Notes: a model not told the origin generated them from the sequence alone. A stretch of DNA of 64,000 nt from Hippopus hippopus (GCA_946811185.2 OX328108.1:37818493-37882492), one strand, 5' to 3'; counted from the first letter of the stretch, positions 53,616 through 64,000 are shown. Numbers and translations: made by a program.

Positions 53616-53636
53616 GGATAGTCAGCCATCGGGCTA

Positions 53637-54404
53637 TCATTCCCTCTGGATCTTTGAAATTCCTAAGCCATGATCTGTTCTCACAAGAAAATGCCTTCCC
53701 CAGAGATACTGCCTAAAATGTCTTATGAATGTCACTACAGCAAGTAACTCAATGAGAGTTGTACAATATCTTTGCTGTGCTTTGTTAAGACTCTTGCTTG
53801 CATATGCTATGACTCGTTCTTCGCCATTTTGAATTTGAGACAGTACAGCCCCAATTCCATCTGTTTCTAAATTGAAATCACCATCCGTTTCGGGATAGCT
53901 AAGAATCGGTGCTGACACAAGTAACTGTTTCAATGTTTCGAAACTTTTCTGACAGTCATCATCCCAGGAAAAACTTCTCTTTTTCTGAGTGATACGTGTC
54001 AAAGGATATGCAATAGTAGCAAGATCTTTAATGTATCTCCTATAGTAATTGATAAGTCCAAGAAAGCTTCTTAACTCTGTTTTAGTTGTAGGAATAGGCC
54101 AATTCAAAACAGCATTTACTTTTTCTGGTGAACAACAAATACCGTCCTCAGAGACAGTATGACCTAAGTACTGAATTGATTTCTTAAAAAGATGACATTT
54201 CTTTGGTTTTAAGGTTAAATTTGCTTCTCTAAACCTACAAAGAACTAGTTTAAGGTTTTGAAATGTTTCCTCAAACGTTCTACTGAAGACAATAATATCG
54301 TTAAGGTAACATAGGCATTTTTCCCATTGTAAACAAAAAAAAACTTTTTCAATTAACCGTTCGAAGGTTGCTGGAGCATTCGTTAAACCGAATGTGCAAT
54401 CCAA
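53637..54404 (-). pseudogene. Reverse transcriptase palm/thumb and RNase H
   Basis: Contains FGLTNAPATFERL, YLNDIIVFSRTFEE, the QYLGHTVSEDGI and LRSFLGLINYYRRYI thumb motifs, then RNase H with GIGAVLSQIQNG and YCTTLIELLAVV. The polymerase box reads Y-L-N-D instead of Y-x-D-D (AAC at 54300-54302), replacing a catalytic aspartate. The first RNase H motif is shortened to ETDGIGAV. The frame breaks after VRTDHG. Confidence 0.92.
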
Positions 54405-54836
54405 GATGAGTGCTGAAAGCTGTATATTGTTTGTGATTTGCTGTCATTGGTATTTACCAATATCCAGAAGCTAGATCCAAAGTACAAAAGTACTTTGATG
54501 ATGACAACGTATCACTGATTTTAGGAAGAGGATATGCATCCTTCCTAGTAACGGAATTTAATTTTCTATTATCTACGCAAAAGCGTATCGACTTATCGGA
54601 CTTGGAGCAGCCCAAGGACTGTTGATTGGCTCAATTATATCTTGTTCCAGCATCTTAGCAATTTCATCTTTTATAACATTTTTCTGTACACTTGGAACTC
54701 TACGAGGAGGAATTTTTATTGGATGAGCATCCCCTACGTCAATAGTGTGTTCAGTTTAACTAGTTTGGCCTAACTTTCCAGACCCATCAGCAAAACCATC
54801 ACTAAATTCAAATAATAGAATTTTGACTTTCTCAAT
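54405..54836 (-). pseudogene. Reverse transcriptase fingers, broken frames
   Basis: Pieces in several minus-strand frames: [41 protein letters not shown] and [14 protein letters not shown] segments. These are the N-terminal RT motifs. Several stops and frame changes. Confidence 0.8.
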
Positions 54837-55618
54837 CTAAAGATCACTTAAATTCTCTGAGGCTTCGTCAAGCAATGGCTTTAAATGATCTGGGACGGTT
54901 TGTGTACATTCATCTTCACTATCAGACTTAAGAGGTGATACTATACTAGCACCTTGAAGGCTAGCAACAGAAGTACCCTTCCTACTTTTAACTGCCTCAT
55001 CAGTGAAATTTATGAAAGACAGTGGGACTATAGTTTGCTCAGCATTAACTACAGATCTCGACATCATCAATCCCTTTTTGGACAAGTTCTGAAGTGGTTC
55101 TACAAACATGTACCCTTATCTAAGTGACTATCTATTGACCCTTTGACAGACATTTCCTTATTTGGCGGAATAGTGATTGTTTCTGTTACTCTTATTCTAC
55201 ACACTCTATCCATCTTATATTGCTCAAGTTTAATCTTGTGTTTCCCTATACTCATAAAACCCTTTCCGAATTTTATCGAAACATCAAAATCTTCTAAGAG
55301 GTCATTCCCGATTACACAATCTAAGTCATCGAGGTCTGCGACTAAGAAATCATATCGAAACATTTCATTGTCTATTTCGAAATCTAAAGTGATTTTCCCA
55401 TCAATAAAAACTTCACCCCCATTTGCAGCAGTTAGTTTTACATTACTTTTTTGAACATTCTCATTGCTCAGTTGAAGGCGTTTAAAATTCTTCTTTGAAA
55501 TAATAGTCCTTACAGAACCAGAATCTACTAATGCATGGCAGTTTAAACCATTTATGACCACTTTTGTAAACTGACATGCTCTGTTCTGACCACTTTCATG
55601 GCTTTGCCCATTATTCAA
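54837..55618 (-). pseudogene. Retroviral-type aspartic protease and linker
   Basis: Protease in 55100-55618: NGLNCHALVDSGSVRTIIS with the DSG active site, then a flap-like FIDGKITLDFEID and LDDLDCVIGNDLLEDF. One base is out of register near 55105; the following frame (54837-55109) has VEPLQNLSKKGLMMSRSVV and an acidic linker ENLSDL before a stop. Confidence 0.88.
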
Positions 55619-55662
55619 AGAGTGTTTGCAGGCTGAAGTTTCGGACTTAAGATCAGCCTTTC

Positions 55663-55914
55663 TCAGTTTTCCTGCTTTGCTGGACAGTTAGAGGCTATAT
55701 GCCCCTTTTTATAACAATGATAACATTCTGCATTCTTTAATTTACTACGCCTATCTGCACTATTTGATCTTGAACGCGAAGAGTTACTATTTCTACTTTT
55801 AATTGTCACCATAAGATCTTGAAGCAGTTTTGCAATATCATGTAAGGTACAGTACAGTTCTCGCGTTTTTTGCTCAAGTCCGCGAGACGCGGCAGACCAA
55901 TTTGTCCGCGGCAA
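55663..55914 (-). pseudogene. Gag nucleocapsid end with CCHC knuckle
   Basis: An Arg/Ser-rich stretch, KSRNSNSSRSRSNSADRRSK, then CYHCYKKGHIASNC, a C-x2-C-x4-H-x4-C zinc knuckle. Upstream capsid sequence is absent; the sequence changes to a GC-rich block near 55860. Confidence 0.85.
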
Positions 55915-56060
55915 ATCTGCTGCAAAGGTAAAAGTAGGGGAAACGCGGCGGACTTCTCACCGCGGCCTGAAAAAATATCGGGCAGCTTCACAGCAGGAGG
56001 TAATCGCGGTGGGTCGCGGTGACTTGCGAGAGATCGTGGGGGAATACATCGCCGGATGGC
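55860..56060. repeat. GC-rich block replacing gag
   Basis: Repeated CGCGG, GACGCGGC and GTCGCGGTGACTTGCG motifs in otherwise AT-rich DNA. The sharp composition change marks a junction or insertion. Not identified. Confidence 0.5.
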
Positions 56061-57100
56061 GGCAAATTTTTATACATAAATATCTGTAATTTTCCCCATT
56101 GTTTTAGAGAACCACTGTTTTCGGGAACCAAGAATTAATTCTTCCATTACGACCGCAACATTTTCGTACCTTTAAATGTTGATATAAGCATTGCCTACAG
56201 GGATTACTTTAGTTATGATGCCGCAAAACGTTATATATATCATTTAATTCAGCTATTCGCTAAGTTACAAACTTGTAGGCCTATCGCACATTTAGTTTCA
56301 GCGATATGAAATTTCGGATTAAAAAAGCAATTTCATGCTTGATTTCAAAAACCGAAAACCAAAGTTACTACTTCCTGTTTGTGACTCAGCACCGTGTACT
56401 TGAGAAGAGGAAAAACTCTGGAATCCCAAATAATAACTTAACCCATAGAGCGCCGAAAACTCCTAACATACGCTACAATTTAATTAAAAAAAAAAAGACC
56501 CAAAAACCAGTATTTTTTCAATGTTGTTTTCGTCAATGTCCTACAAGAACGCAAAGTGTAAATCCAAAATCAGACTGCACATTTCGTGCAGCCTGACCTT
56601 GATTTATATAAGTCGCAACGGCAATTATTGTTGTGAATGCCGTTTAATGGGTTAAAGTGCAAAAACGTGTAATGTAGCATTATCGAAAATTTACCACTAC
56701 ACCCGCGGTCTGAAACTGCACAATGGAAAAAAACGTACAATTTACAAGTCCATGTACAACAGGCTTCAGGTATTTTTTCATCAAACATTCTTTCTAATCC
56801 TTCATTAGATGAAACAGATATAGCAGTTATTAGCCATTTGTTTTTTTATTCTGTTGATAGATAAAAACTGAAAGACAATTTAAAAAATATTTACTACCCT
56901 GTATATTATCACACTTTTTATCCTCATTTTCTTAGTCTCTTGATGTAAGAAAATCAGAGGGTACCGAATAAAACTTTAATATATGTTTAGCCTTTTCAAA
57001 ATACAGGTCGGATCGTCAGAAAAACAAAACATCGGTCCACATTCTAAACTAAAATGTTTCTCTTTTTCTCTTCAACAAAAATCCTTTCTTTTCATTTCTT
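56060..57100. other. Intergenic DNA with one inverted repeat
   Basis: A GATCAGACTGCA-family hairpin remnant lies at 56556-56612 (AAATCAGACTGCAC / GTGCAGCCTGACC). Nothing else recognised. Confidence 0.45.
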
Positions 57101-57105
57101 TTTAA

Positions 57106-57292
57106 CCCTTTACCAAACAATCCCTGGTTTTTTACGACGCTGAGATAAAAGCCTTTTGAAAATATTGTGGGGAAAGGAGAATATGCTGGTACCCTGCTGG
57201 AAACAAATTTCAATTTTTGAGTTACATTTATTTTGTCGTCTGCAAGTGCTTTCAATTTGGACCAATCTAAAATTTTGTCGTTTGGTAAAGGG
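57106..57292. mobile_element. TTAA-flanked MITE (piggyBac-like), shortened
   Basis: TTAA at 57102 and 57293. CCCTTTACCAAACAATCCC and TCGTTTGGTAAAGGG are near-perfect inverted ends. The right half of the core hairpin is deleted after GAATATGCTGGTACC. Confidence 0.85.
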
Positions 57293-57444
57293 TTAAATAA
57301 CATATATCCAAACTTAACACAAGGAGAGGCAGGGGTTAACTCGGTATTCCTTTGATGTTGGTTATAGCACTCCGACAGTGTGAAGTACTGTCCCAGTTGT
57401 TAGTTCCATATGCACGTGTCATACTAAACTGACTGACACTTTTT

Positions 57445-57470
57445 AGCGGATTTGCTATAGCAAATCCGCT
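57445..57470. repeat. Perfect 26-bp palindrome
   Basis: AGCGGATTTGCTA followed by its exact complement. A GCATGCGC NRF1-like motif lies about 50 bp to the right, in a CpG-containing stretch. No exon recognised here. Confidence 0.95.
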
Positions 57471-57619
57471 TACTGTGATCGTTTTGACCGGAACCAAATA
57501 CATCATCCGTAACGACGCATGCGCGCTTACTTTCAGTTTTGCATGGCTGATAATTACGACCAACAACACAGATCTTAAAATCAGATCAACTCTGACCCTG
57601 AACAAACCATACAAATTAA

Positions 57620-58690
57620 GTTTGATTTCTTTATCGAAATTTCGCCAAAACTAAAAGAATTGTCAATCTAAAATACTTTAAATACTGAAACAAAGTTTGT
57701 TTTTTTTTTTTCAAAATGTAGCGTATTAACATTGTTTACACTGCCCTCGTTTTCATTCTTGAAAGAACTTTCATTCACAACTTGTGTCGTCCGCTGCCAA
57801 AATAAACAAGGAGATTAAGCAGTTTTTTCTCGATAAAATTACATTTTCAACTATGTATTATATCAAATATCTTTAACTGTTCAGATAGCCGGCTAGAATT
57901 TGGCCATGAATAATCTAAAGCCCTGTCGAAAACACAGAACCCATAAAGTCGACCTAGTTACCACCACTCGTATTTACGCTACAGTATCGATGAATTTCCG
58001 AATTGTTTGAAACATTTTTGCTGAACGTTTGAAGGAATGGAGATCGTGCAGTCTATAAAAAAAAAAAAATAATGTTTGATTTATGCAAGACTGCATTGGA
58101 AAAGCTTGGAGCCAAGATTTCTCTCTTGTTATCGGAGGTAAGAAATATTTCGGCCCCAATCCAGTACGAACCCGGGACACGAATTTATACTGAAGGTTTT
58201 TGATGGAAAATCGTGTCTTTCTCAGTGAACTAGACATCCACTAACTTGAAGCCTCAGAGACTCAGACAGGCTTACAATTTTGTCTTCAAGATGTAAAACT
58301 CCATTTATAGTCCTTCTGATACCTTGAATTTTATTTTGTGACATTTCAGCAAAAAAAAAAAAAAAAAATGCTGAAGTTGCAGATAAATTTATGATAAAGG
58401 ATCCACAGGAATGCATCTATACGTCTTTCTATTTAGACATATAGATTTGAAATCTTTGATATATATTTGATCCTGTGAATTAGAAGTGCATGTACAGAGC
58501 AAGTTATATAACTATTTTTACTTTTAAATTTTTATTATGAACTGCTGCTCAACCCATATTTAAGACGGTGACTGTGTTTTATGTAATTCAAACCTTAGCA
58601 TGAAAGTATGCCTATAGTTTTTAAACTTTTATAGAGTGACCCAATGCTATTAACCCTTAGGCTGCTAAGTGCTACTCAAGGACCTTTTGC
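57620..58690. other. Intergenic DNA, no gene recognised
   Basis: TACGAACCCGGGACACGAAT near 58163 resembles a tRNA T-arm on the minus strand and may be a SINE remnant. A17 run near 58352. Confidence 0.35.
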
Positions 58691-58691
58691 A

Positions 58692-58752
58692 GACAGTGTT
58701 GATTAAGATCAGATTGCACAGAAAGTCCAGTCTGATCTTTGATCCATACTGC
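58692..58752. repeat. Short inverted repeat, GATCAGACTGCA family
   Basis: CAGTGTTGATTAAGATCAGA pairs with TCTGATCTTTGATCCATACTG. Confidence 0.75.
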
Positions 58753-59566
58753 CTGGTAAGAAAGTATTTTTCCCCAAAGAATAACTTCAAAATAGCAATA
58801 ATTGGATTTGTAAATTCGACTTGAAAGTTTCATTTTAGTTATGTTAAGGTCATTTTTTACTCTGCATGACAACTTACTTGTCACACTGAGTGTGATCTTG
58901 ATCCATTCTGGCTGCTAAAGTACCTTCACCAAGGGCTTGGATTCACATATATAAAAAAAGGACTATGTTCTGCCAGGTGATGAGTGATGATTTTAATTCT
59001 TTTCTTTAGACCATGAAAATGGATTCACTCAAAAATGCATTGGATGTAATGAATAACCTTTATCCAGTTTAAATATTAATTTCAGGTTTCTCATAATGTT
59101 ACATCAGGTATTTTTTGCACATATCCAAGCAATGATTTAGTAATATAGTATGCAAGGTTGGCAAAGAGCAGGTCAATATGAGTATTGACCAGACTGGCAG
59201 TTTTAACCGGTTATAAATGGTCAATACTGTTCACAATTGGTCGATTTGTGGTCGATTGGAGTGGTTGATTTCGTTGATTATATCACTGGCTTACATACCT
59301 GTCTGGTTTCTAAATTAATATTAAAAGCTGTCCTCTTACATCCTGTACATGAAGGTTTATTATATATTATCATCAGTATCATAGTTTTTATTAAAAAGGT
59401 CTTTTTTATTTGATCATAATTCAAAAGACGGTATTGCTGGTCAACTGAAGAGGTTGTCGGAATGACTTTCCTTATTGAACCTGCAGAGGTCGGTTCTTTT
59501 CAAGCAAAAAATTTTTGTCTATCATCATTCCTTACAGGTTAGATATGTTTATAGTTCTACACACAT

Positions 59567-59608
59567 TCTCTCTCTCTCTCCCTCTATCTCTCTCTCTCTC
59601 TTTCTCAC
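59567..59608. repeat. (TC)n microsatellite
   Basis: ATTCTCTCTCTCTCTCCCTC then TATCTCTCTCTCTCTCTTTC. Confidence 0.95.
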
Positions 59609-59955
59609 CACAAACACACTTAGGTTTTAAAAATATAGATAATTTAACATAGTCTTTGGTCATAAAAGTTCAAAGGTAGCATAAAAAAAGCAGCTAATAT
59701 ATAATTTTCATGTCGAATTGCAGAAAAAAACAGCCATTCATAGGCAAACATGTGAAATATACAGGTTTATCATTAATCTTTAGGAATATTGAGGTACACA
59801 TGAAGAAGGCACTAACTGATTAAATAAACAATAGTTAAGGATACGTCAATGTTGTTGAAGTACATTTAAGTGTCTACCTACACCTTTAAATTGCTGTCAA
59901 AACAGTTAAAGTTTTAAAAGTTGTCCCTTTCTACCCCCATTTGGGTGTGGCTTAA

Positions 59956-60176
59956 CTCTTTACCACACAATCCCGACTTTTAATGACCCTGAGTAAGAAG
60001 CCTGTTGAAAACATTGTGGGAAAAGGAGAAAATGCTGGTAACCTGCATTTCCTCCTTTTCCCACAATGTTTTCTACCCTTCCCAAACCAAGTTTCAATTT
60101 TTCAATCACATTTATTTCGTCGTCTGCAAATGCTTTCAATTTGGACCAGTCTACAATTTTGTCGTTTGGTAAAGAG
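59956..60176. mobile_element. TTAA-flanked MITE (piggyBac-like), best copy
   Basis: TTAA at 59952 and 60177. Ends CTCTTTACCACACAATCCC and GTCGTTTGGTAAAGAG. Core GTGGGAAAAGGAGAAAATGC / GCATTTCCTCCTTTTCCCAC. 221 bp, no coding capacity. Confidence 0.9.
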
Positions 60177-60180
60177 TTAA

Positions 60181-61865
60181 ATCAAATTACCAAAGGGACA
60201 AATCATGTGTCCTTATTTGGGGTATTATCTTTGACACCAGGCTTTATTCCCAAAGCGTGAAATAATGACTTATATGCAGTCATGATAATATCTTGTCATC
60301 AAACAATTACTTAAGGTGTCAAACATGAAACCTAAAGACCTTATTAGGAACTTCTACACAGTTTGGAAAAGTGGCAAAGGCCAGCTGGTGATTACCCTTG
60401 GCAGGGACAAAACAGTTTTTCCACTCCTCTCTTTCACATTGATGAAATCAACTTATCTGAGGAAAAACAATCCACACAACAAATCATCCACAAATTAGCA
60501 GAACTGCTGTTTTAAAACTCATCTGACCATTAAAATTTCCAAATGACCTCTACAAGTCGACCACTATTGACCAGTATTGACCATTTATGGATTATCACAG
60601 GTTCTATCCTCTTCTAGATGCTAGGATTTTTCAGAATGCCCATAGACAAGACACTGCAGAGAACCAGCCTAGCCCTAGTAAAACCCAAAAGGTACACAAA
60701 TAGATGAATTGTTGCCACTGTAAGACTGAAACAGTGTTGACACTAATGTAAACACCAAAAAATCACTCAACCATCAAATTATTCTTGAAGGTAGTTACAA
60801 TCATTTTCATATTTTGTGGCACTGCATGAGTTGACCTTACTTTCTTTTGTAAAATCATTATTTTCTTGACTTGTTTCTTCATGAAGATACAGGGTAAATT
60901 TTCATTTATCTTGTAGAAGAAAGGTACATTCAATATTCATGAATTACACATGGTCTAAATCTTAGAAATTACTGAACACATCACTTAGTTTTCACCTTTC
61001 AGACTATTACAAAACATATTTGAGTTCAGGAATGAAACCAAGAACATTCTTATGAAAGGAAAGAAGAAATCATTGTACCTGAACAATCAAATTATTGTTT
61101 CTAGTTAGATTTTGTATTTCATTTTGAAATTAATAGTTTGAAGTTGTGTAGTAATTAGGAGAAACCCTATGTGTTAGAGTTATGGAAAGGACAATGTGCT
61201 TTCAGTAAGAACTTACATACAAAATACCACTGTTTCTTTTTCCCTGAGAGGACTCCTGTATTGTTTTTTTTTTTAACTAAACCGTACTAGTTTCAAAATA
61301 ATGCATGCTTTATACCTCAGAATGAGGACAGTCTATATAGTATGTAACAAGTGTACCGGTAGAGTAAGATCGGACTGCTTAACATAGTAAAATTCCATTC
61401 TTATAGGCACACTATTTTAGATTTGAATTGTTCAGTCTATATGATTATACCAACCATATAAAAGTTCAGAAATTGTTGTGTTTAGGCTAGAATTGTAAAA
61501 TGCTACTGTAAAAATCAAAACCTTGATGTCTGAGTACAGAAGTTTCAATCTTTTAAAAGAGTCTTGCATAATGATGAATAATGATGAATTTAGAAATGCT
61601 TAAAATGCTATAGAAAAGAAAGATATAGTCATCATGTCTTGTTTATCTATGTAAGCTCACATGTTTACATACCCAAGGCTGAGCTGTTAATATTTTCAAT
61701 CTGATTTAAAGCAAAGTCTCAGACAAAAAAAAAAAAAAAACACCTCAGCCAATTGGTTAAGTTGTTTCAAAAGTTTTTTTCTGAACATCCTTCAAAATGG
61801 GATAATATAGCCACACTTACGGTACCTTGTATCCTTAATGGTGTTATGGGATGGGGGAAAATGAC
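60181..61865. other. Intergenic DNA, no gene recognised
   Basis: AT-rich. A direct repeat ATAATGATGA lies at 61570. A17 run near 61725. No open frame resembles a protein. Confidence 0.4.
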
Positions 61866-61869
61866 TTAA

Positions 61870-62090
61870 CTCTTTACCACACAATGACATTTTGGACATG
61901 TCCAAACTGAAAGCATTTGCAGACGACAGTTCTAATGTCGCTCAAATGATGGAATATGTGTTTAATTGGGTAGAAAACATTGTGGGAAGAGGAGAAAATG
62001 CTGGTTACCAACATTTTCTCCATTTCCCACAATGTTTTCAAAGGGCTTCTTTCACACGGCTGTTAAAACTCGGGATTGTGTGGTAAAGAG
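61870..62090. mobile_element. TTAA-flanked MITE (piggyBac-like)
   Basis: TTAA at 61866 and 62091. Same length as the 59956 copy but in opposite internal orientation. GGGATTGTGTGGTAAAGAG at right. Confidence 0.9.
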
Positions 62091-62221
62091 TTAAGTAAGA
62101 ATGAAAACTGAAAATCTGTTGGTCTACCAATGTTTTCAAAAACTTAACAGCTATATTTTGTGAGGCTGACAGAAATGTTAGATGAAAGTTAACCTTGCAG
62201 GCCAATGTTAGATCCACATTT

Positions 62222-62440
62222 GATTAATTGAATAATGTTTAATGTCACTTTCAACATTATTTCAGTCATATGACTGCTACAGCTTGCTTATTTCTGTATG
62301 TCTGGGTTTTAGTAGTACTAGGCTAGGGCTCTGCATTGTCTTGCCTAAGGGCATTCTTGCAGAAAAACATTGTGCATCCAATGAGGCTGGGCCATCAGGT
62401 AACAAGTCCTACACTTTACTAGTGAGCCATGCAGGACCCC
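62222..62440 (-). mobile_element. SINE, second subfamily
   Basis: TTTCAACATTATTTCAGTCA, TAGGCTAGGGCTCTGCATTG, CAGGTAACAAGTCCTACACT. On the minus strand the head TGGCTCACTAGTAAAGTG is tRNA-like. Confidence 0.6.
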
Positions 62441-62711
62441 AGATCCACATTTAGATGCGTGTTAATTTTTGTAAGATTGTTCAGGTTAGTCAACGTCGAC
62501 CATCTCTGCATAAGTTACATCTTGTTTTTTAATCAAATATGCAAATCAAATTGATGCCATTTCATTGTTCATTCCTTTCCCATATGACAAGTTTTAGGCA
62601 CTTTAACTCTTTCACTACTAAACAAATTAATTGCATTGTCTCAAAGGCTAAAAATACATTTCTTCTGCAAGATCAAGAAACAATTCGGTCATAATCTACA
62701 ATATAGCAGTG

Positions 62712-62766
62712 AACAGTGGAGATCAGAGTGCATGTTCCATGCAGTCTGATCTTGATCTACACTGTC
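62712..62766. repeat. Short inverted repeat, GATCAGACTGCA family
   Basis: ACAGTGGAGATCAGAGTGCA / TGCAGTCTGATCTTGATCTA then CACTGT. Confidence 0.8.
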
Positions 62767-63239
62767 CACAAAAGCTTCTGGTGTTGCCTATAGTATGGAA
62801 AGAGTTAAATGCATCTGCAGACAACAGAAAATGATACCTGTAAATGAACTGAAGTTCACCTGTATAATGAGGGCCATTCTTCAGTTATTTCCCCTGATTC
62901 CTGTCCACTACTACATTGGTCCTAAAAAAGGGATTACTTGGGTTTTATCCTTGATTTTCTTGTACTGAAGAGCTATGTTTTTGAGATAATATTTCAAGTA
63001 AATCTAGTTAGATTGTTTTACAAATCGATATATACGTAGTTCCAGATGATTAAGAACAAAATTTGATTTGAATTATATAGGGGCCTTACACACATATCAT
63101 AAATCTATCGCAACATCCCCAATGGAACCAAGGATAAAAACAAAGGAATACAGGTGAAAGGATCAATCTGTTATTTGGTTACCCTTAGTCTTTATCTGGC
63201 AAGGGAGACAATTTAATTTAGAGGAATGGCCCTCATTGA

Positions 63240-63403
63240 AAACACTATTGGAACAGGAGAAAATACTTAAAAAAAAATATATTGCTTACCAGAATTTTGT
63301 CTTTGTCCCATAATGCTTTCAATTGCCTATTTCCTTAAAATACTGCTTACCAGAATTTTGTCTTTGTCTCATAATGCTTTCAATTGCCTATTTCCTTCAG
63401 GAT
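63240..63403. repeat. Degraded TTAA-family core with 61-bp tandem duplication
   Basis: GAACAGGAGAAAATACTT is the core remnant. GCTTACCAGAATTTTGTCTT then TGTCCCATAATGCTTTCAAT occurs twice, about 61 bp apart, with two differences. Confidence 0.75.
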
Positions 63404-63526
63404 TATTAACACAGAGTATTTGGTATTTACACTTTTAAGTGTTAAAATAAACCCTAATCAAAATTTTCTCAAGATCCAGTTGTCGAATACCATGACCAGA
63501 CATGGATATGTTGTATCGTATCAGGA

Positions 63527-63780
63527 CAATTCCCCCCCAGACAACTGCCCCCTGGACAACTCCCCCCTGCCAATTCCCCCTGGGACAATTGCCCCCCAAG
63601 ACAATAACCCCCCGAGACAATTACCCCCTGGACAATTACCCCCCAAAGGCAAATTGCCCCCCAGACAATAGCCCCCCAGGATTATTACCCCCTGGACAAT
63701 TCCCCCCCAGAAAACTCCCCCCAGACAACTGCCCCCTGCCAATTCCCCCCCGGACAATTGCCCCCCGGACAATTCCCCCA
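63527..63780. repeat. C-rich minisatellite (CCCCC..GACAATT)
   Basis: About sixteen irregular units of 14-18 bp, CCCCC(C)(C)AGACAATT / CTGGACAACT / CTGCCAATT. The proline-rich or glycine-rich open frames on both strands follow from the repeat. The minus strand has G5-G7 runs at short spacing. Confidence 0.93.
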
Positions 63781-63960
63781 TCTAACTCGCAATTTCTTCT
63801 GCTTTTGCTTTGGGACAAGGTCATTGTCGGCTTTCAGCGTCAGACCCTGAGTTCACTTCTAAGGCCGAGGTCAACTGGAACTAGATTAGATTACTAGATT
63901 TTTCATGTGATCAAATTTGAAGTACGCACGTCGAATATGAGTTCCTCGAGTTGTTGAAAG

Positions 63961-64000
63961 ATGGCGTCTGCTAATCATGTAGTAGGCCTGCCAAATGATC
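63961..64000 (+). CDS. Possible start of a plus-strand gene
   Basis: ATG at 63961 in the context GAAAGATGGCG, a good animal initiation context. Reads MASANHVVGLPND up to the window edge. The preceding 150 bp has more CpG than its surroundings. With only 13 codons no family can be named; it may be chance. Confidence 0.25.
   Translation, partial: MASANHVVGLPND

Larger units (their letters stand above)
50330..55914 (-). mobile_element. Decayed Ty3/gypsy LTR retrotransposon
   Basis: Order on the minus strand: gag zinc knuckle (about 55.7 kb), aspartic protease (55.1-55.6), reverse transcriptase/RNase H (53.6-54.8), integrase (51.9-53.3), an extra C2H2 ORF (50.85-51.3), then a purine tract and TGTAACAG, the start of a 3' LTR (50555 downward). 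The order RT-RNaseH-integrase is that of the Metaviridae. Most of gag and any 5' LTR are missing: homology stops near 55.87 kb at a GC-rich block. Multiple frameshifts and stops make it inactive. Confidence 0.92.

Noticed and set aside
57336..57614. 92-codon minus-strand frame as a LANCL first exon
   Set aside because: No F.NP..DY motif or suitable phase-1 donor; it crosses the 26-bp palindrome.
63384..63897. Proline-rich and glycine-rich proteins on both strands
   Set aside because: Both arise from the C-rich minisatellite; no start context or homology.

Overview
The window looks like nuclear DNA of a marine bivalve mollusc. It is AT-rich and intron-bearing, and it carries one animal gene spread over about 28.6 kb. 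The rest is dense mobile DNA: minisatellite arrays of 145-166 bp units framed by hairpins (in the style of bivalve pearl/Helentron-type elements), tRNA-derived SINEs, several MITE families, a Tc1-like transposon, a fold-back mariner derivative, a PIF/Harbinger fragment and a decayed Ty3/gypsy retrotransposon. No database search was possible. The bivalve assignment is inference from repeat style and gene structure.

The only clear host gene is a LanC-like (LANCL1/2-type) gene on the minus strand. Seven coding exons can be placed to the base: 37953-38066, 36109-36319, 28147-28432, 22843-23028, 19709-19885, 16487-16559 and 9424-9506. All junctions keep frame and have GT donors and AG acceptors. 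Together they cover the protein from about residue 40 to the stop codon, including the zinc-ligand motifs WCHG and CHG. The first coding exon was not found upstream of 38066.

Layout: 1-6.9 kb is AT-rich with old SINEs and MITEs. Hairpin-framed arrays lie at 6.9-8.6 and 10.6-13.3 kb. A nearly intact Tc1-like element (one in-frame stop) is at 14.8-16.4 kb, inside the last LANCL intron. A further array is at 17.1-18.9 kb, and MITEs, SINEs and LANCL exons fill 19-28.5 kb. A different, about 160-bp array family lies at 25.1-26.1 and 28.4-29.1 kb. A large composite array with nested insertions is at 29.7-34.4 kb. A fold-back mariner derivative and the 5' LANCL exons occupy 34.6-38.1 kb. SINEs and minisatellites lie at 39-43 kb. 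Two inverted arrays stand tail to tail around a Harbinger fragment at 44.6-50.3 kb. A Ty3/gypsy element is at 50.3-55.9 kb (minus strand) and carries an extra C2H2 zinc-finger ORF between integrase and the polypurine tract. Mixed intergenic DNA with TTAA-flanked MITEs and a C-rich minisatellite runs to the end, where a possible plus-strand gene start sits at 63961.

The most unusual pattern is shared by two otherwise different array families. Each starts with AACAAGAG plus a short hairpin, then a motif complementary to the 3' arm of a second hairpin at the far end. The head stem shows a compensatory base change. This suggests structure-guided mobilisation, such as rolling-circle or transcript-based spread, rather than ordinary satellite DNA.
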